64,000 bases of DNA from Cryomorphaceae bacterium 1068 (GTDB taxonomy: Bacteria > Bacteroidota > Bacteroidia > Flavobacteriales_D > Cryomorphaceae): contig JAPVXR010000001.1 in the NCBI GenBank assembly GCA_027214385.1, forward strand, positions 372,001 to 436,000, in the 5' to 3' direction. The notes under the pieces are model-generated. The model saw only the letters and a list, made by a program, of their open reading frames with translations. It made no database searches and was not told where the DNA came from. Below are positions 40,723 through 49,784 of this stretch, in pieces (position 1 is the first letter of the stretch; every line of letters starts with the position of its first letter). The translations under genes were made by a program, and so were the position numbers.

Positions 40723-43083
40723 ATGAGAATTATCACACTAATGCTTGTACTCGTGAGTGCTTCAGCGCTTGCGCAGTCCAAGTATACCTTGAGCGGATAC
40801 CTGCGGGATTCTGAGAACGGGGAAGGCCTGATCGGTGCCACCGTTTACGTGGACGAAATCGCTTCCGGAACCACTACAAATGTTTACGGTTTCTACTCGA
40901 TTTCTTTGCCGGAAGGCACGTACAACATTACTTTCAATTACCTTGGTTTTGCCGCGCAAACGGAATCTGTAGAATTAACCGGCGATCGCACATACGACGT
41001 CGAAATGCAACCAGATCGAAAACTACTCCAAGTCGTTGAGGTCACCGCCGATAAAGCAAATGAGAATGTCAAGAACCTCGACATAGGAGTTGAGAAGATG
41101 GATGCTCAAATGGTGAAGGATATCCCACAATTCATGGGAGAGGTAGATATCATCAGAAGTATTCAGCTTTTACCGGGAGTTTCTACAGTGGGAGAAGGAG
41201 CTACGGGGTTCAACGTTCGCGGAGGAAATATCGATCAAAACCTTATTCTTTTGGATGAGGCCACGGTATTTAATTCCTCTCATCTGTTCGGTTTTTTCTC
41301 GGTGTTCAATGCCGATGCCGTAAAGGATTTGACGCTTTACAAAGGTGGTGTTCCCGCCAAGTACGGTGGGCGGCTTTCCAGTGTTCTAGACGTTCGTCAA
41401 AAAGAGGGAAACTCTAAAAAGTTTGCAGGCAACGCTGGTATCGGACTGGTATCAAGTCGATTATTACTTGAAGGTCCTATCATCAAAGACAAGATGTCAT
41501 TTATGGTCGCAGGTCGACGCTCATACGGCGATATTTTGCTACCCATATTTAATGAGGACTTCAGAGGGGACAAACTATTCTTCTACGATGTAAACGCCAA
41601 GCTGAACTACAAGATTGACGAAAAGAATCGACTTTTTCTTTCCGGTTACTTCGGCGCAGACCGTTTTAAATTCGGCAATGATTTTGAAAGCTACTGGGGA
41701 AACAATACAGCCACTTTGCGATGGAATCACCTCTTTAACCCAAGACTGTTCTCCAACTTTTCTGCCGTTTATAGTGACTATGAATACTCTCTCGGTGTGC
41801 CGGAAGGTGTAAACGCATTTGAGTGGGAAGCGGGGATTCAAAACACAGCTTTTAAAGCTGATTTTTCATTTTTCCCCAATGTAAAGAACACCATAGAGTT
41901 TGGTGCGCACGCTACGTTCTACAGCTTTTCTCCCGGTCGTGCCGAAGGAATTGGAGAGCAGTCTATTTTCAATGTAATTGAAGTACAAGGAGAAAATGCA
42001 CTGGAAGCTGCTGCTTACATCAGTAATAAGCAAACCATCACAGAAAGACTCTCCATTGAATATGGTGTGCGGTACAGCCATTTCTTCAATTACGGTGCGC
42101 GTGATGTATTTATGTACGAAGACGACATTCCGAGTTCGGATTTAGCCATCGTGGATACCGTGAGTTTCGGAAACAGAGAAGTAATTGCCGATTTTGGTGG
42201 ATTTGAGCCAAGGTTTGCAATCAACTATACCTTTTCTGAACGATCGTCGATTAAGGCAGGGTACAATCGAATGCGTCAGTACATCCAACTCGTTTCAAAT
42301 ACCACCGCAGCTACTCCGATCGACATTTGGACGCCTGCCGGTAAGTATGTGGATCCTGCGATTGCCGATCAGATTTCGGTTGGGTACTTCCGCAATTTTG
42401 ATGACAATATGTACCAAGCATCGGTGGAGGTCTATTACAAGGACTACCAAAATCTGCTGGACTATAAGGACAATGCAGAGCTGCTGCTCAATGACAATGT
42501 GGAGACGGAGCTTTTGCAAGGAATTGGAAGAGCATATGGTTTGGAATTTCAAGTCGAGAAAGTGAAAGGTAGAATGACCGGTTGGGTGAGTTATACCTTA
42601 AGCCGAAGTGAGCTCCAAGTGGATGGCATCAATCGAAACGATTGGTATGCATCGAATTACGACAAAACTCATGACATTTCCGTAGTGGCTCAATTTAAAC
42701 TTAACGAAAAGTGGAAGTTTGGTGGAAACTTTGCCTTTATGACGGGGCGACCGATTACTTATCCCGATTCCAGGTACGTGTACGAAGGAATCGTTGTTCC
42801 AAACTATACCAATCGAAATGGGGCCAGAACACCGGCTTATCACCGCTTGGATTTTTCTGCCACCTTGATTCCCAATGAAACGGATAAAGTTTTTTTCTTT
42901 TTCAATAGACCGGATACTTGGGAAGGGTCATGGACCTTCTCCCTTTACAATGCCTATGGACGAAGAAACCCATACAGCATTTTCTTCCGTCAAAATGAAG
43001 ACAATCCCGCTCAGACTGAAGCAGTGCGCTTGAGCATCTTCGGAAGCATTATTCCGGGCGTTACTTATAACCTCAAATTTTAA
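40723..43083 (+). CDS. TonB-dependent receptor with carboxypeptidase-regulatory domain
   Basis: A 786-residue outer-membrane receptor. Signal peptide (RIITLMLVLVSASALAQ), a CarboxypepD_reg-like domain at 20-105 (YTLSGYLRDSENGEGLIGATVYV), a plug at about 120-235 (LLPGVSTVGEGATGFNVRGG, LYKGGVPAKYGGRLSSVLDV), then the barrel. It lacks the long SusC-type extension and has no SusD. The next gene, 5 bases on, is a DUF4249 lipoprotein, the usual partner of this receptor class in Bacteroidota. The substrate is unknown; many relatives are regulated by iron or copper, but no site was seen here. Confidence 0.9.
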   Translation: MRIITLMLVLVSASALAQSKYTLSGYLRDSENGEGLIGATVYVDEIASGTTTNVYGFYSISLPEGTYNITFNYLGFAAQTESVELTGDRTYDVEMQPDRKLLQVVEVTADKANENVKNLDIGVEKMDAQMVKDIPQFMGEVDIIRSIQLLPGVSTVGEGATGFNVRGGNIDQNLILLDEATVFNSSHLFGFFSVFNADAVKDLTLYKGGVPAKYGGRLSSVLDVRQKEGNSKKFAGNAGIGLVSSRLLLEGPIIKDKMSFMVAGRRSYGDILLPIFNEDFRGDKLFFYDVNAKLNYKIDEKNRLFLSGYFGADRFKFGNDFESYWGNNTATLRWNHLFNPRLFSNFSAVYSDYEYSLGVPEGVNAFEWEAGIQNTAFKADFSFFPNVKNTIEFGAHATFYSFSPGRAEGIGEQSIFNVIEVQGENALEAAAYISNKQTITERLSIEYGVRYSHFFNYGARDVFMYEDDIPSSDLAIVDTVSFGNREVIADFGGFEPRFAINYTFSERSSIKAGYNRMRQYIQLVSNTTAATPIDIWTPAGKYVDPAIADQISVGYFRNFDDNMYQASVEVYYKDYQNLLDYKDNAELLLNDNVETELLQGIGRAYGLEFQVEKVKGRMTGWVSYTLSRSELQVDGINRNDWYASNYDKTHDISVVAQFKLNEKWKFGGNFAFMTGRPITYPDSRYVYEGIVVPNYTNRNGARTPAYHRLDFSATLIPNETDKVFFFFNRPDTWEGSWTFSLYNAYGRRNPYSIFFRQNEDNPAQTEAVRLSIFGSIIPGVTYNLKF

Positions 43084-43088
43084 TAGCC

Positions 43089-43949
43089 ATGAAACGAACT
43101 TTATATAAAAACCTCTTTTTGTTTTTGGCCGCTACAGCAATACTAAGCTCTTGCCAAGATGTTGTAGAACTCGACTTGCCCGAAGGCGATGAATTCTTAG
43201 TCGTAGAAGGTTGGATTACCAATGAAAATCGGCCGCATGATGTTATTCTCACCACTACGGCCGCCTATTTTGACGAAGCCGATCCCGCGCCCGTGTCCGG
43301 AGCCAATGTCTTTATCCGCGACAATGAAGGAATGGAAACTCTATTGACGGAAACAAGCCCGGGCGTTTATACTTATCCCGATTCGGGAACTGTTGGTAAA
43401 GCCTACCAACTGGAGATTGTCTTAGAAAATGGAAAACGCTACTTGTCTTCTTTCGAGGAAATTTTCGAGCCTGTTCCGATTCTAGATATCCAATGGCAGC
43501 TATCGGAAGATGAACCCGATGTAGATGACGGTGAAAATATCGATGATATTTACGATGTCCTTATCTTTACCATAGAGCCTGCCGGTCTTGGTGACAACTA
43601 CCGCTGGCGTTCTATTCTGAACGGAGAAGAAGCGCGTGAACCGTTCGATATTTTTGTTACTGATGACCAATTCGTAGACGGAAATCCAATTCCTGATTTT
43701 AACGTGACGGATGAACTTTACTCTCAGTTTGATACAGTTGTGATCATTCAAGAACGCATCTCGCGTGACGCACGCGAATTCTTACAATTGTTGCAAACGC
43801 AGACAGCCTTTGTGGGTGGACCTTTCGATCCTCCTCCTTCACCCATTCGAGGAAACATTGAAAATGTGAATGATCCTGATGATATAGCGCTGGGCTTTTT
43901 CGGAGCTTCAGGAAGAGATAGGGCCACGATTGTGGTGGGAGTGGAGTGA
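43089..43949 (+). CDS. DUF4249 lipoprotein, partner of the TonB receptor
   Basis: A 286-residue exported lipoprotein of the DUF4249 family. The lipobox ILSSC places the acylated cysteine near residue 22. It is followed by the typical VELDLPEGDEFLVVEGWITNE and a beta-rich body (GANVFIRDNEGMETLL, GKAYQLEI). The fold contains an Ig-like N-terminal domain. It is probably attached to the outer-membrane surface as an accessory of the receptor encoded 5 bases upstream. The function is inferred from this conserved pairing. Confidence 0.87.
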   Translation: MKRTLYKNLFLFLAATAILSSCQDVVELDLPEGDEFLVVEGWITNENRPHDVILTTTAAYFDEADPAPVSGANVFIRDNEGMETLLTETSPGVYTYPDSGTVGKAYQLEIVLENGKRYLSSFEEIFEPVPILDIQWQLSEDEPDVDDGENIDDIYDVLIFTIEPAGLGDNYRWRSILNGEEAREPFDIFVTDDQFVDGNPIPDFNVTDELYSQFDTVVIIQERISRDAREFLQLLQTQTAFVGGPFDPPPSPIRGNIENVNDPDDIALGFFGASGRDRATIVVGVE

Positions 43950-44016
43950 GTTTTTTGAAGTTTTAAGACCGAAGTACAAAGTCATTTTGATAGGTGGCCT
44001 TCTTAATACTTCGTAC

Positions 44017-45447
44017 CTAATACATCGTTATCAGATACGCCACCAGCATCGCCAGCGGAAAAATGATCACAGGGGCCAATACAAAGAAGTAACCACCGCT
44101 GATTCTAAAGTCTTTTTGCTCGAGTAGATTCGTGCTGTAGGCTATTGCATTCGGGGGAGTAGAGACAGGTAGAAAAAGGGCGCATGAGGCGCAGAGCGCC
44201 ACAATCAATGGAACCGAAAGTTGGTAGGTGCCTGATAGCCCGAGTGCTATCGGAACTAGAATCGAGGTAGCTGCCGTGTTTGACATGACATTGCTCAAGG
44301 CCAAAGTCAAATACCCAAAAAGGATGGCCAAGACGACCATGGGCATATTGATGCTTTCCAGCAATACGATAAATTCATTGGCAAGGCCAACATCAACGAT
44401 GGCATGACCAAGGGCAAGACCACCGGCAACGAGCATCAGAGTGTCCCATGGTAGTGATCTGACTTCATCAGCGCGGATGATTCGCGTAAGCGTGAGAATA
44501 ACAATTGGTACAGCGGAGGTTGCCGCCAAAGGAATACCGTGTAAAGTTTCGGTACTCCAAAGCAATACGGTAAAAACCAACGTGAAAATCATGATGTTAC
44601 GTTCTTTTTTGTCAACTGGATGCGCTTCGTCTTCTTTCTCCATGAAGCTCAAGTCGAGTTCTTTGACTTGAGGGACATACCTTTTGCTTAGATAAACCCA
44701 AAAACTCCAAACCAAGAATAGGGCTAGTGGAACTCCAAAAGCCATCCAGGTGAGGAACTCGATTTTGATGTCAACAGCCTCTAGAGCCCCTACTGCAATG
44801 GCATTTGGCGTACTACCGATTATAGTTCCCAAACCACCAACGGATGCTGCTGCAGGGATTCCGATCAATAGGCTTTTGGTCATCGGTGCTTCCTTTCCCA
44901 GGCTTCGAGCCAATGGCAGAATACTGGTAATCATCATGGCAGCAGTGGCTGTATTCGACATGACCATGCTCGCGACGGCAGTCATCATCATAAGTCCAAA
45001 GAGAAGGCTAGTCGGTTTGGACCCAAACCGCTTTACGGTAAATTGAAACAGGGCTTTATCGAGTTGCACTCGCTGCATTCCTTCGGCAAGGAAGAACCCT
45101 CCCAATAAGAGCCAAATAACATTACTTGTCCAAGTGCCCACGTAGACCGATACGTCCATAGGCGATACGAGGAAGTAGTCTGAGCCCAGTACAAAGACCA
45201 GATAGGCAATGATGAAGATTCCCACGGCAAAAGGAGGAATGGCTTCAGTAAGCCACAAGCCGACTGCGAGAATGAGTAGGAATAGCACGTAGTTCATCGC
45301 GGGAGACGAATCCGGTATATCAATGAAATAGGCTATTCCGAGCGCTATTATGACATTCCCAATAAAAGTGGAAGTGTTGAATAAATAGTGAAATGCTTTC
45401 TTTCGATAGTGACGGAATGCGGCTCTTCTGGAGTCGTATGTTGCCAT
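44017..45447 (-). CDS. SLC13/DASS-family sodium:anion symporter
   Basis: A 476-residue inner-membrane transporter with 11-12 hydrophobic segments. The two sodium-site SNT motifs are visible: SNTATAAMMITSILPLARS in the first half and SNVMSNTAATSILVP in the second; GIPAAASVGGLGTIIGSTPNAIAVG is the substrate-binding clamshell loop. The family imports dicarboxylates, citrate or sulfate with Na+. The substrate is undetermined, though PckA encoded nearby fits dicarboxylate use. It starts 3 bases after the DUF4159 stop, so they share a transcript. Confidence 0.9.
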   Translation of the reverse strand: MATYDSRRAAFRHYRKKAFHYLFNTSTFIGNVIIALGIAYFIDIPDSSPAMNYVLFLLILAVGLWLTEAIPPFAVGIFIIAYLVFVLGSDYFLVSPMDVSVYVGTWTSNVIWLLLGGFFLAEGMQRVQLDKALFQFTVKRFGSKPTSLLFGLMMMTAVASMVMSNTATAAMMITSILPLARSLGKEAPMTKSLLIGIPAAASVGGLGTIIGSTPNAIAVGALEAVDIKIEFLTWMAFGVPLALFLVWSFWVYLSKRYVPQVKELDLSFMEKEDEAHPVDKKERNIMIFTLVFTVLLWSTETLHGIPLAATSAVPIVILTLTRIIRADEVRSLPWDTLMLVAGGLALGHAIVDVGLANEFIVLLESINMPMVVLAILFGYLTLALSNVMSNTAATSILVPIALGLSGTYQLSVPLIVALCASCALFLPVSTPPNAIAYSTNLLEQKDFRISGGYFFVLAPVIIFPLAMLVAYLITMY

Positions 45448-45450
45448 TTT

Positions 45451-46116
45451 CTAAGGTGTTTCTGTTTTTTCGCCTACCAGAGCGTACTGAACCAAGTTGG
45501 CGCCCATCCTCAGGGCTTCTTGACGAGTCTCTTCAGGATCATTGTGCACGGCAGGATCTTCCCAACCATCTCCGAGATCAGACTCTACGCTATAGAAGAG
45601 TACAAGTCTTCCTTCGTGAAAGATTCCGTAACCGCGCGGCGGCGCTCCATCATGTTCGTGAACTTTTGGCAGCCCTTTGTTGAAGTCGTATTTCTGGTGG
45701 TAGATGGGATGGTCAAAAGGAATTTCAACCAACTCCTTTTCGGGGAAAACCTGCTCTAGCTGATTTCTCAAAAAAGCATCCATTCCATAATTATCGTCAA
45801 TGTGCAGAAAGCCACCTCCAAGTAGATAAAGCCGAAGGTTTTCACGGTCATTGCTGTTGAACACCACATTTCCGTGCCCCGTCATGTGGATGAAAGGATA
45901 GTTGAATATATCAGGGCTACCTACCTCAACATATTTCGTTTCACCAATACTCATGTTGAGTTGCTCACGGCAAAACTCCGCCAGATTGGGAACGGAAGTC
46001 GGATTGGAGTACCAGTCTCCTCCGCCACGGTATTGAAGTACCGCCAATGAAAATGAGCCGTCTTGGGCAAAGACGGAATTTGAAATCAATACGAAAAGGA
46101 AGAGAAGTTTTTTCAT
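45451..46116 (-). CDS. DUF4159 domain protein, exported
   Basis: A 221-residue protein with a signal peptide (KKLLFLFVLISNSVFAQ) and a DUF4159 domain: LAVLQYRGGGDWYSNPTSVPN, FIHMTGHGNVVF, GGGFLHIDDNYGMD and GAPPRGYGIFHEGRLVLFYS. DUF4159 proteins look like glutamine-amidotransferase-fold proteins and often accompany the MoxR/DUF58/vWA cluster, of which a DUF58 gene lies at the right end of the window. Function unknown. A TATATTTG promoter element lies 7 bases before the ATG. Confidence 0.85.
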   Translation of the reverse strand: MKKLLFLFVLISNSVFAQDGSFSLAVLQYRGGGDWYSNPTSVPNLAEFCREQLNMSIGETKYVEVGSPDIFNYPFIHMTGHGNVVFNSNDRENLRLYLLGGGFLHIDDNYGMDAFLRNQLEQVFPEKELVEIPFDHPIYHQKYDFNKGLPKVHEHDGAPPRGYGIFHEGRLVLFYSVESDLGDGWEDPAVHNDPEETRQEALRMGANLVQYALVGEKTETP

Positions 46117-46123
46117 GCTCAGT

Positions 46124-46131
46124 CAAATATA
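46124..46131 (-). promoter_or_regulatory. -7 promoter element before the DUF4159 gene
   Basis: TATATTTG on the minus strand matches TAnnTTTG and ends 7 bases before the ATG at 46116. No convincing -33 element was seen. Confidence 0.4.
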
Positions 46132-46134
46132 AAC

Positions 46135-46830
46135 TTAACGCGAAGACATTTGAAGCATTGCCACGGCCAAAATTCCTGCCGTTTCGGTGCGCAATCTGTT
46201 TTCATTCAGCACAACTCCTTTAAATCCTGCCTGTTCCGCTAGTTCAACTTCCTCCAGAGTGAAATCACCTTCGGGCCCGATCAAGATCAGCGATTCAGAT
46301 CCTTCGGGGTTTACCTCAATGGGTGTGCGCTTTTTGTCGCTAATGCAGTGGGCGATCAATCCCCCGTTGCTATCTTTTCTCACAAGTTCTTCGAAAGTAA
46401 TCATCGGCCTAAGGATCGGGACAAAAGCTCTTTGGGATTGCTTTGAAGCATTGAGAATAATTTTCTCAGACCTTTCATCTTTGATTCTCGCTCTCTCCGT
46501 TCGTTTAGAAATCAATGGAACGATTTCGCTTATGCCAAGTTCGGTTGCCTTTTCCAAGAACCACTCGAATCTACTCAGGTTTTTTGTAGGTGAAATAGCT
46601 ACTGTCACACGGTGAAGTGGTTTAGGGTAGCTCTTCTTCTCCAAAACACTCACCTTGACATCCAGCTTGGAGATTTGGCTGATTTTGGCAGTGTATTGCA
46701 CGCCTTTTCCGTCTCCGATCAGAACTTCATCGCCCTCCCTCAATCGAAGAACACGCGCAGCGTGCTTGCTCTCCTCAGGATTGAGAAAGCCATGTTTCGG
46801 ATCGAATTCAGGGTCTAAGAAGAAGTGCAT
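46135..46830 (-). CDS. rsmE: 16S rRNA (uracil1498-N3)-methyltransferase
   Basis: A 231-residue SPOUT methyltransferase. An N-terminal PUA-like domain (LNPEESKHAARVLRLREGDEV) is followed by the trefoil-knot domain with ATELGISEIVPLISKRTER, ASKQSQRAFVP, LIGPEGDFTLEEVELAE and the C-terminal LRTETAGILAVAML. It methylates N3 of U1498 in 16S rRNA. The start at 46830 (MHFFLDPEF) is chosen over 46863 because it fits the family and the longer form would run into the pckA terminator hairpin. Confidence 0.94.
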   Translation of the reverse strand: MHFFLDPEFDPKHGFLNPEESKHAARVLRLREGDEVLIGDGKGVQYTAKISQISKLDVKVSVLEKKSYPKPLHRVTVAISPTKNLSRFEWFLEKATELGISEIVPLISKRTERARIKDERSEKIILNASKQSQRAFVPILRPMITFEELVRKDSNGGLIAHCISDKKRTPIEVNPEGSESLILIGPEGDFTLEEVELAEQAGFKGVVLNENRLRTETAGILAVAMLQMSSR

Positions 46831-46835
46831 TATTT

Positions 46836-46868
46836 GAGAAAAAGAAACCCCATGGAAATCCATGGGGC
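46836..46868 (-). terminator. Rho-independent terminator after pckA
   Basis: A perfect 8-bp stem CCCCATGG/CCATGGGG (46848-46855 with 46860-46867, 4-base loop), followed on the minus strand by TTTCTTTTTCTC. Confidence 0.85.
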
Positions 46869-46890
46869 TTCATTGAGTAATGTATTGTGT

Positions 46891-48504
46891 TTAAGCGTTC
46901 TCTTTTACTTGAGGTGCTGCGTTCAGAATTTCTTCAGATACGCCTGACTCAAACTTTTTGAAATTGTCTACAAACTTGCCTGCAAGGACATTGGCCTTAT
47001 TGTCGTAGGCATCTTTGTCGGCCCAAGTATTTCTCGGGTTCAAAATCTCTGTAGGAACATTTGGACATTCATTTGGAATAGCCAATCCGAATATCTCATG
47101 ATTGTGGTAATCAACATTATCAAGATGCCCGTCAAGAGCTGCGTGAATCATGGCTCTCGTGAACTTTAATTTGATTCGGCTTCCTGTTCCGTAGGCACCA
47201 CCTGACCAACCTGTGTTGATCAACCAAACATTGGCTCCGCTTTTTTCCATTTTGTCAGCTAGCATTTCTGCGTAAACCCCCGGATGCAATGGCATAAATG
47301 GCGCTCCGAAACAAGCCGAAAATGCGCCAACAGGTTCTGTGATTCCTTCTTCAGTTCCGGCAACCTTTGCCGTGTAACCTGAAATAAAGTGGTAAGAGGC
47401 TTGGGCGGGAGTCAGTTTACTGATCGGAGGCAACACTCCGAAAGCATCAGCAGTTAAAAAGAATACGTTCTTTGGAACTCCTCCTCTCGAAGGACTTACC
47501 GCATTCTCAATATGGTGAATTGGGTAACTAACTCTCGTATTTTCAGTTTTAGTCGAATCCGTATAATCCGGCTCAGATGTACCTTCTTTGAAAACGATGT
47601 TTTCCAAAATAGCTCCAAATTTGATCGCTCGGTAAATTTCAGGTTCTTGTTCCTCGGTAAGATCAATACATTTCGCATAACATCCCCCTTCGAAGTTGAA
47701 GACGCTATCGTCTGACCAACCATGCTCATCATCTCCGATCAATCCTCGCTCAGGATCTGAAGAAAGTGTTGTTTTACCAGTTCCTGATAAACCGAAGAAA
47801 ATGGCTGTATCTCCGTCTTTGCCAATGTTGGCAGAGCAGTGCATAGCCAGTACATTCTTCTGGTGTGGAAGGATAAAGTTTAATACACTGAACATCCCTT
47901 TCTTGATTTCACCAGTGTATCCAGTCCCACCTACAATGGCCATTTTACGGGTGAAGTTGATGATGGCGAAGTTTGGCTGGCGTGTTCCGTCTAACTCAGG
48001 AACAGCAAAGAAATTTGGGGCACAAACAATATTCCATTCGGGATCGTTTTTATCGATTTCCTCGTTCGTCAAACGCAGGAACATATTGTCTACAAACATA
48101 TTGCTCCAAGGCAATTCGGTGACAACCCTTACCGGTACACGATACTTAGGATCGTCGCAAATGGCTGCATCCTTCACATAGACTTCGCGGCCTGTTAGGT
48201 AGGCGCACATGCGGTCATAAAGGCGATCGAAAGCGTCGGAATCAAATTTCTTATTGATATCACCCCACCAAACGGCATCGCGGGTAATATCGTCTTCTAC
48301 AATAAATCTGTCTTTAGGAGATCTTCCTGTAAAGTCTCCCGTGTCAATAGCTAAAGCACCTGTGCTTGAAAGCGACCCTAGTCCTAGAACCAACGTTTCT
48401 TCTACCAATTCGGCTGGTGTTAAGTTCCAAAATGCGCTTCCCACATTTTCTAAACCCAGATAAGAGAGATCGTGTTTCTCAGGAATTCTTCCGTAATTAT
48501 TCAT
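46891..48504 (-). CDS. pckA: Phosphoenolpyruvate carboxykinase (ATP)
   Basis: A 537-residue ATP-dependent PEP carboxykinase: GDFTGRSPKDRFIVED, the kinase-1a P-loop FFGLSGTGKTTLSSDP, the metal-binding GDDEHGWSDDSVFNFEGGCYAK and the 3' region GWSGGAYGTGSRIKLKFTR. It interconverts oxaloacetate and PEP, the first step of gluconeogenesis from TCA intermediates. It is monocistronic, with its own terminator and a -7 element TACCTTTG 36 bases upstream. Confidence 0.97.
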   Translation of the reverse strand: MNNYGRIPEKHDLSYLGLENVGSAFWNLTPAELVEETLVLGLGSLSSTGALAIDTGDFTGRSPKDRFIVEDDITRDAVWWGDINKKFDSDAFDRLYDRMCAYLTGREVYVKDAAICDDPKYRVPVRVVTELPWSNMFVDNMFLRLTNEEIDKNDPEWNIVCAPNFFAVPELDGTRQPNFAIINFTRKMAIVGGTGYTGEIKKGMFSVLNFILPHQKNVLAMHCSANIGKDGDTAIFFGLSGTGKTTLSSDPERGLIGDDEHGWSDDSVFNFEGGCYAKCIDLTEEQEPEIYRAIKFGAILENIVFKEGTSEPDYTDSTKTENTRVSYPIHHIENAVSPSRGGVPKNVFFLTADAFGVLPPISKLTPAQASYHFISGYTAKVAGTEEGITEPVGAFSACFGAPFMPLHPGVYAEMLADKMEKSGANVWLINTGWSGGAYGTGSRIKLKFTRAMIHAALDGHLDNVDYHNHEIFGLAIPNECPNVPTEILNPRNTWADKDAYDNKANVLAGKFVDNFKKFESGVSEEILNAAPQVKENA

Positions 48505-48540
48505 AGTAAATGGTTTAATTCTTCAGTTGGTGTTACATGT

Positions 48541-48548
48541 CAAAGGTA
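48541..48548 (-). promoter_or_regulatory. -7 promoter element of pckA
   Basis: TACCTTTG on the minus strand matches TAnnTTTG and lies 36 bases before the ATG at 48504, giving a leader of about 30 bases. No good -33 element was found. Confidence 0.45.
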
Positions 48549-48639
48549 AGGGTTTGAGGTCATAATAGAGAATGAGAATTCCTGACTTTTGACAGTTTGT
48601 ATCGTGGAAAAGTTTATTAAACAGGATCATTTTAACAAA

Positions 48640-49065
48640 TCAATCAACAGATATCCCTGTCTTCTTTGCTGTCCAAGCCCTGTATGCAAAGAACAGCCAG
48701 CCTACAATTAGTAATAAGCCTCCAATAGGAGTAATTGGTCCCAACACGGACTTCCAAGATTCAATGCCCAAAAGATCTCGAGTGCTTAAGAGATAAATAG
48801 AAATACTGAAGAATATAATACCCCCAATGAAGAGAGAGGAGAGAATCTTGAAATTTTTCGTGCTGAGTAATTTACTCCCTGAAAATCCAAGGACGATGAG
48901 TGCCAAAGAGTGCCACACTTGATAGCGGACACCTGTTTTGAAACTGTCTAGCTGCTCAGCTGAAATAAGCGCCTCGAGAGCATGAGCACCAAGCGCCCCG
49001 AGTATGACCGCCATGGCCATAGAAAGAGCACCGATGGCAATTGTTGACTTTTCGATTGAATTCAT
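48640..49065 (-). CDS. DUF423 family small membrane protein
   Basis: A 141-residue inner-membrane protein with four hydrophobic helices: IAIGALSMAMAVILGALGAHAL, VWHSLALIVLGFSG, SSLFIGGIIFFSISIYLL and ITPIGGLLLIVGWLFFAYRAW. The GAFGAHAL-like motif in helix 1 and TPIGG before helix 4 are typical of DUF423 (YwdK-type). Function unknown. A TATTTTTG element ends 4 bases before the ATG, and the terminator of the upstream lipoprotein cassette lies between the two. Confidence 0.88.
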   Translation of the reverse strand: MNSIEKSTIAIGALSMAMAVILGALGAHALEALISAEQLDSFKTGVRYQVWHSLALIVLGFSGSKLLSTKNFKILSSLFIGGIIFFSISIYLLSTRDLLGIESWKSVLGPITPIGGLLLIVGWLFFAYRAWTAKKTGISVD

Positions 49066-49069
49066 TTGT

Positions 49070-49077
49070 CAAAAATA
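49070..49077 (-). promoter_or_regulatory. -7 promoter element before the DUF423 gene
   Basis: TATTTTTG on the minus strand matches TAnnTTTG and ends 4 bases before the ATG at 49065, implying a near-leaderless mRNA. No -33 element at normal spacing. Confidence 0.4.
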
Positions 49078-49082
49078 GTCAA

Positions 49083-49116
49083 GAACAAAAAAAGGCGACC
49101 CTTCCTGGCCGCCTTT
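49083..49116 (-). terminator. Rho-independent terminator after the CsgG/LPP20 lipoprotein cassette
   Basis: Stem AAAGGCG/CGCCTTT (49091-49097 with 49110-49116) followed on the minus strand by a run TTTTTTTGTTCTTG. It lies 22 bases past the stop of the last cassette gene. Confidence 0.8.
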
Positions 49117-49137
49117 CCTGATTCATAGAGTCGAGGA

Positions 49138-49728
49138 TCAGTTTTTCTTCAATTTTTCCATCTCTTGGTTGAAGGTTTCTTTGAACTGTTCGTAGTCATA
49201 GTCAATTTTCAACCTTTCGTCTTGAGATAACCTTTCATTCATAGCACCGATCAAGTCTTGTCCGCTCAACTCGATTGCCACATAGTATTTGTAGTTTCCG
49301 GTCTCCGTAACTTTCACTGCCTTTTGGCAAATGGTCTTAGTACCTGTTAGTTCTTGGTCCAGAACTTCACGGGTCAAACCTTCAAATCTTTCTTCTACCT
49401 CTTCGCGGTTGTTGAATTCACGTGAATTCACGTAGTTATCAATTGTTCCTTGGATGGTTGTATTGATCGCAGAGGCTAAATCAGCTCTCGCATTACTGAA
49501 TGCTTTCTTTTTGGCTGTGGCCTGATCCATGCTTTCTCCCAAACCATTTGATCTGAAGAATTCATCGTTGCTGAAATACTCTTCTCCGGCGCAGTACTCG
49601 TTAATTAAAACTTCTCCTGCGGGAGCTGCTACTTCTTTGTTTTTCTTGCAAGCCGTGAAGGCTAGTCCTACCGCCAAAAATAAAAAGGCAGTTTTTGCAA
49701 TTCCGGTGCTTCGTGCAATTGTTCTCAT
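49138..49728 (-). CDS. LPP20-like lipoprotein (third gene of the cassette)
   Basis: A 196-residue exported lipoprotein: hydrophobic segment and lipobox LAFTAC (Cys near 27), then CKKNKEVAAP. The body contains the LPP20-like segment ATAKKKAFSNARADLASAINTTIQG near residue 75, then a helix and a strand (YKYYVAIELSGQDLIGAM). The C-terminus is charged and helical. LPP20/FlgP-type domains form outer-membrane or periplasmic rings in other bacteria. It lies 56 bases after the longer LPP20 gene and is closed by a terminator. The function is unknown; family membership is by motif and moderate. Confidence 0.65.
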   Translation of the reverse strand: MRTIARSTGIAKTAFLFLAVGLAFTACKKNKEVAAPAGEVLINEYCAGEEYFSNDEFFRSNGLGESMDQATAKKKAFSNARADLASAINTTIQGTIDNYVNSREFNNREEVEERFEGLTREVLDQELTGTKTICQKAVKVTETGNYKYYVAIELSGQDLIGAMNERLSQDERLKIDYDYEQFKETFNQEMEKLKKN

Positions 49729-49784
49729 TGTTTCCGTATTAGGTTGTTAGTTTATTCAGAAATTGTGCCAAATGGCTATTGTGT

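Noticed and set aside
43950-44016. Possible terminator between the convergent DUF4249 and DASS genes
   Set aside because: Only about 6 bases of weak complementarity (CGAAGT with ACTTCG) at a long distance; not enough to call a hairpin.
47696-48181. Plus-strand frame of 161 codons inside pckA
   Set aside because: Antisense to PEP carboxykinase; no independent support.
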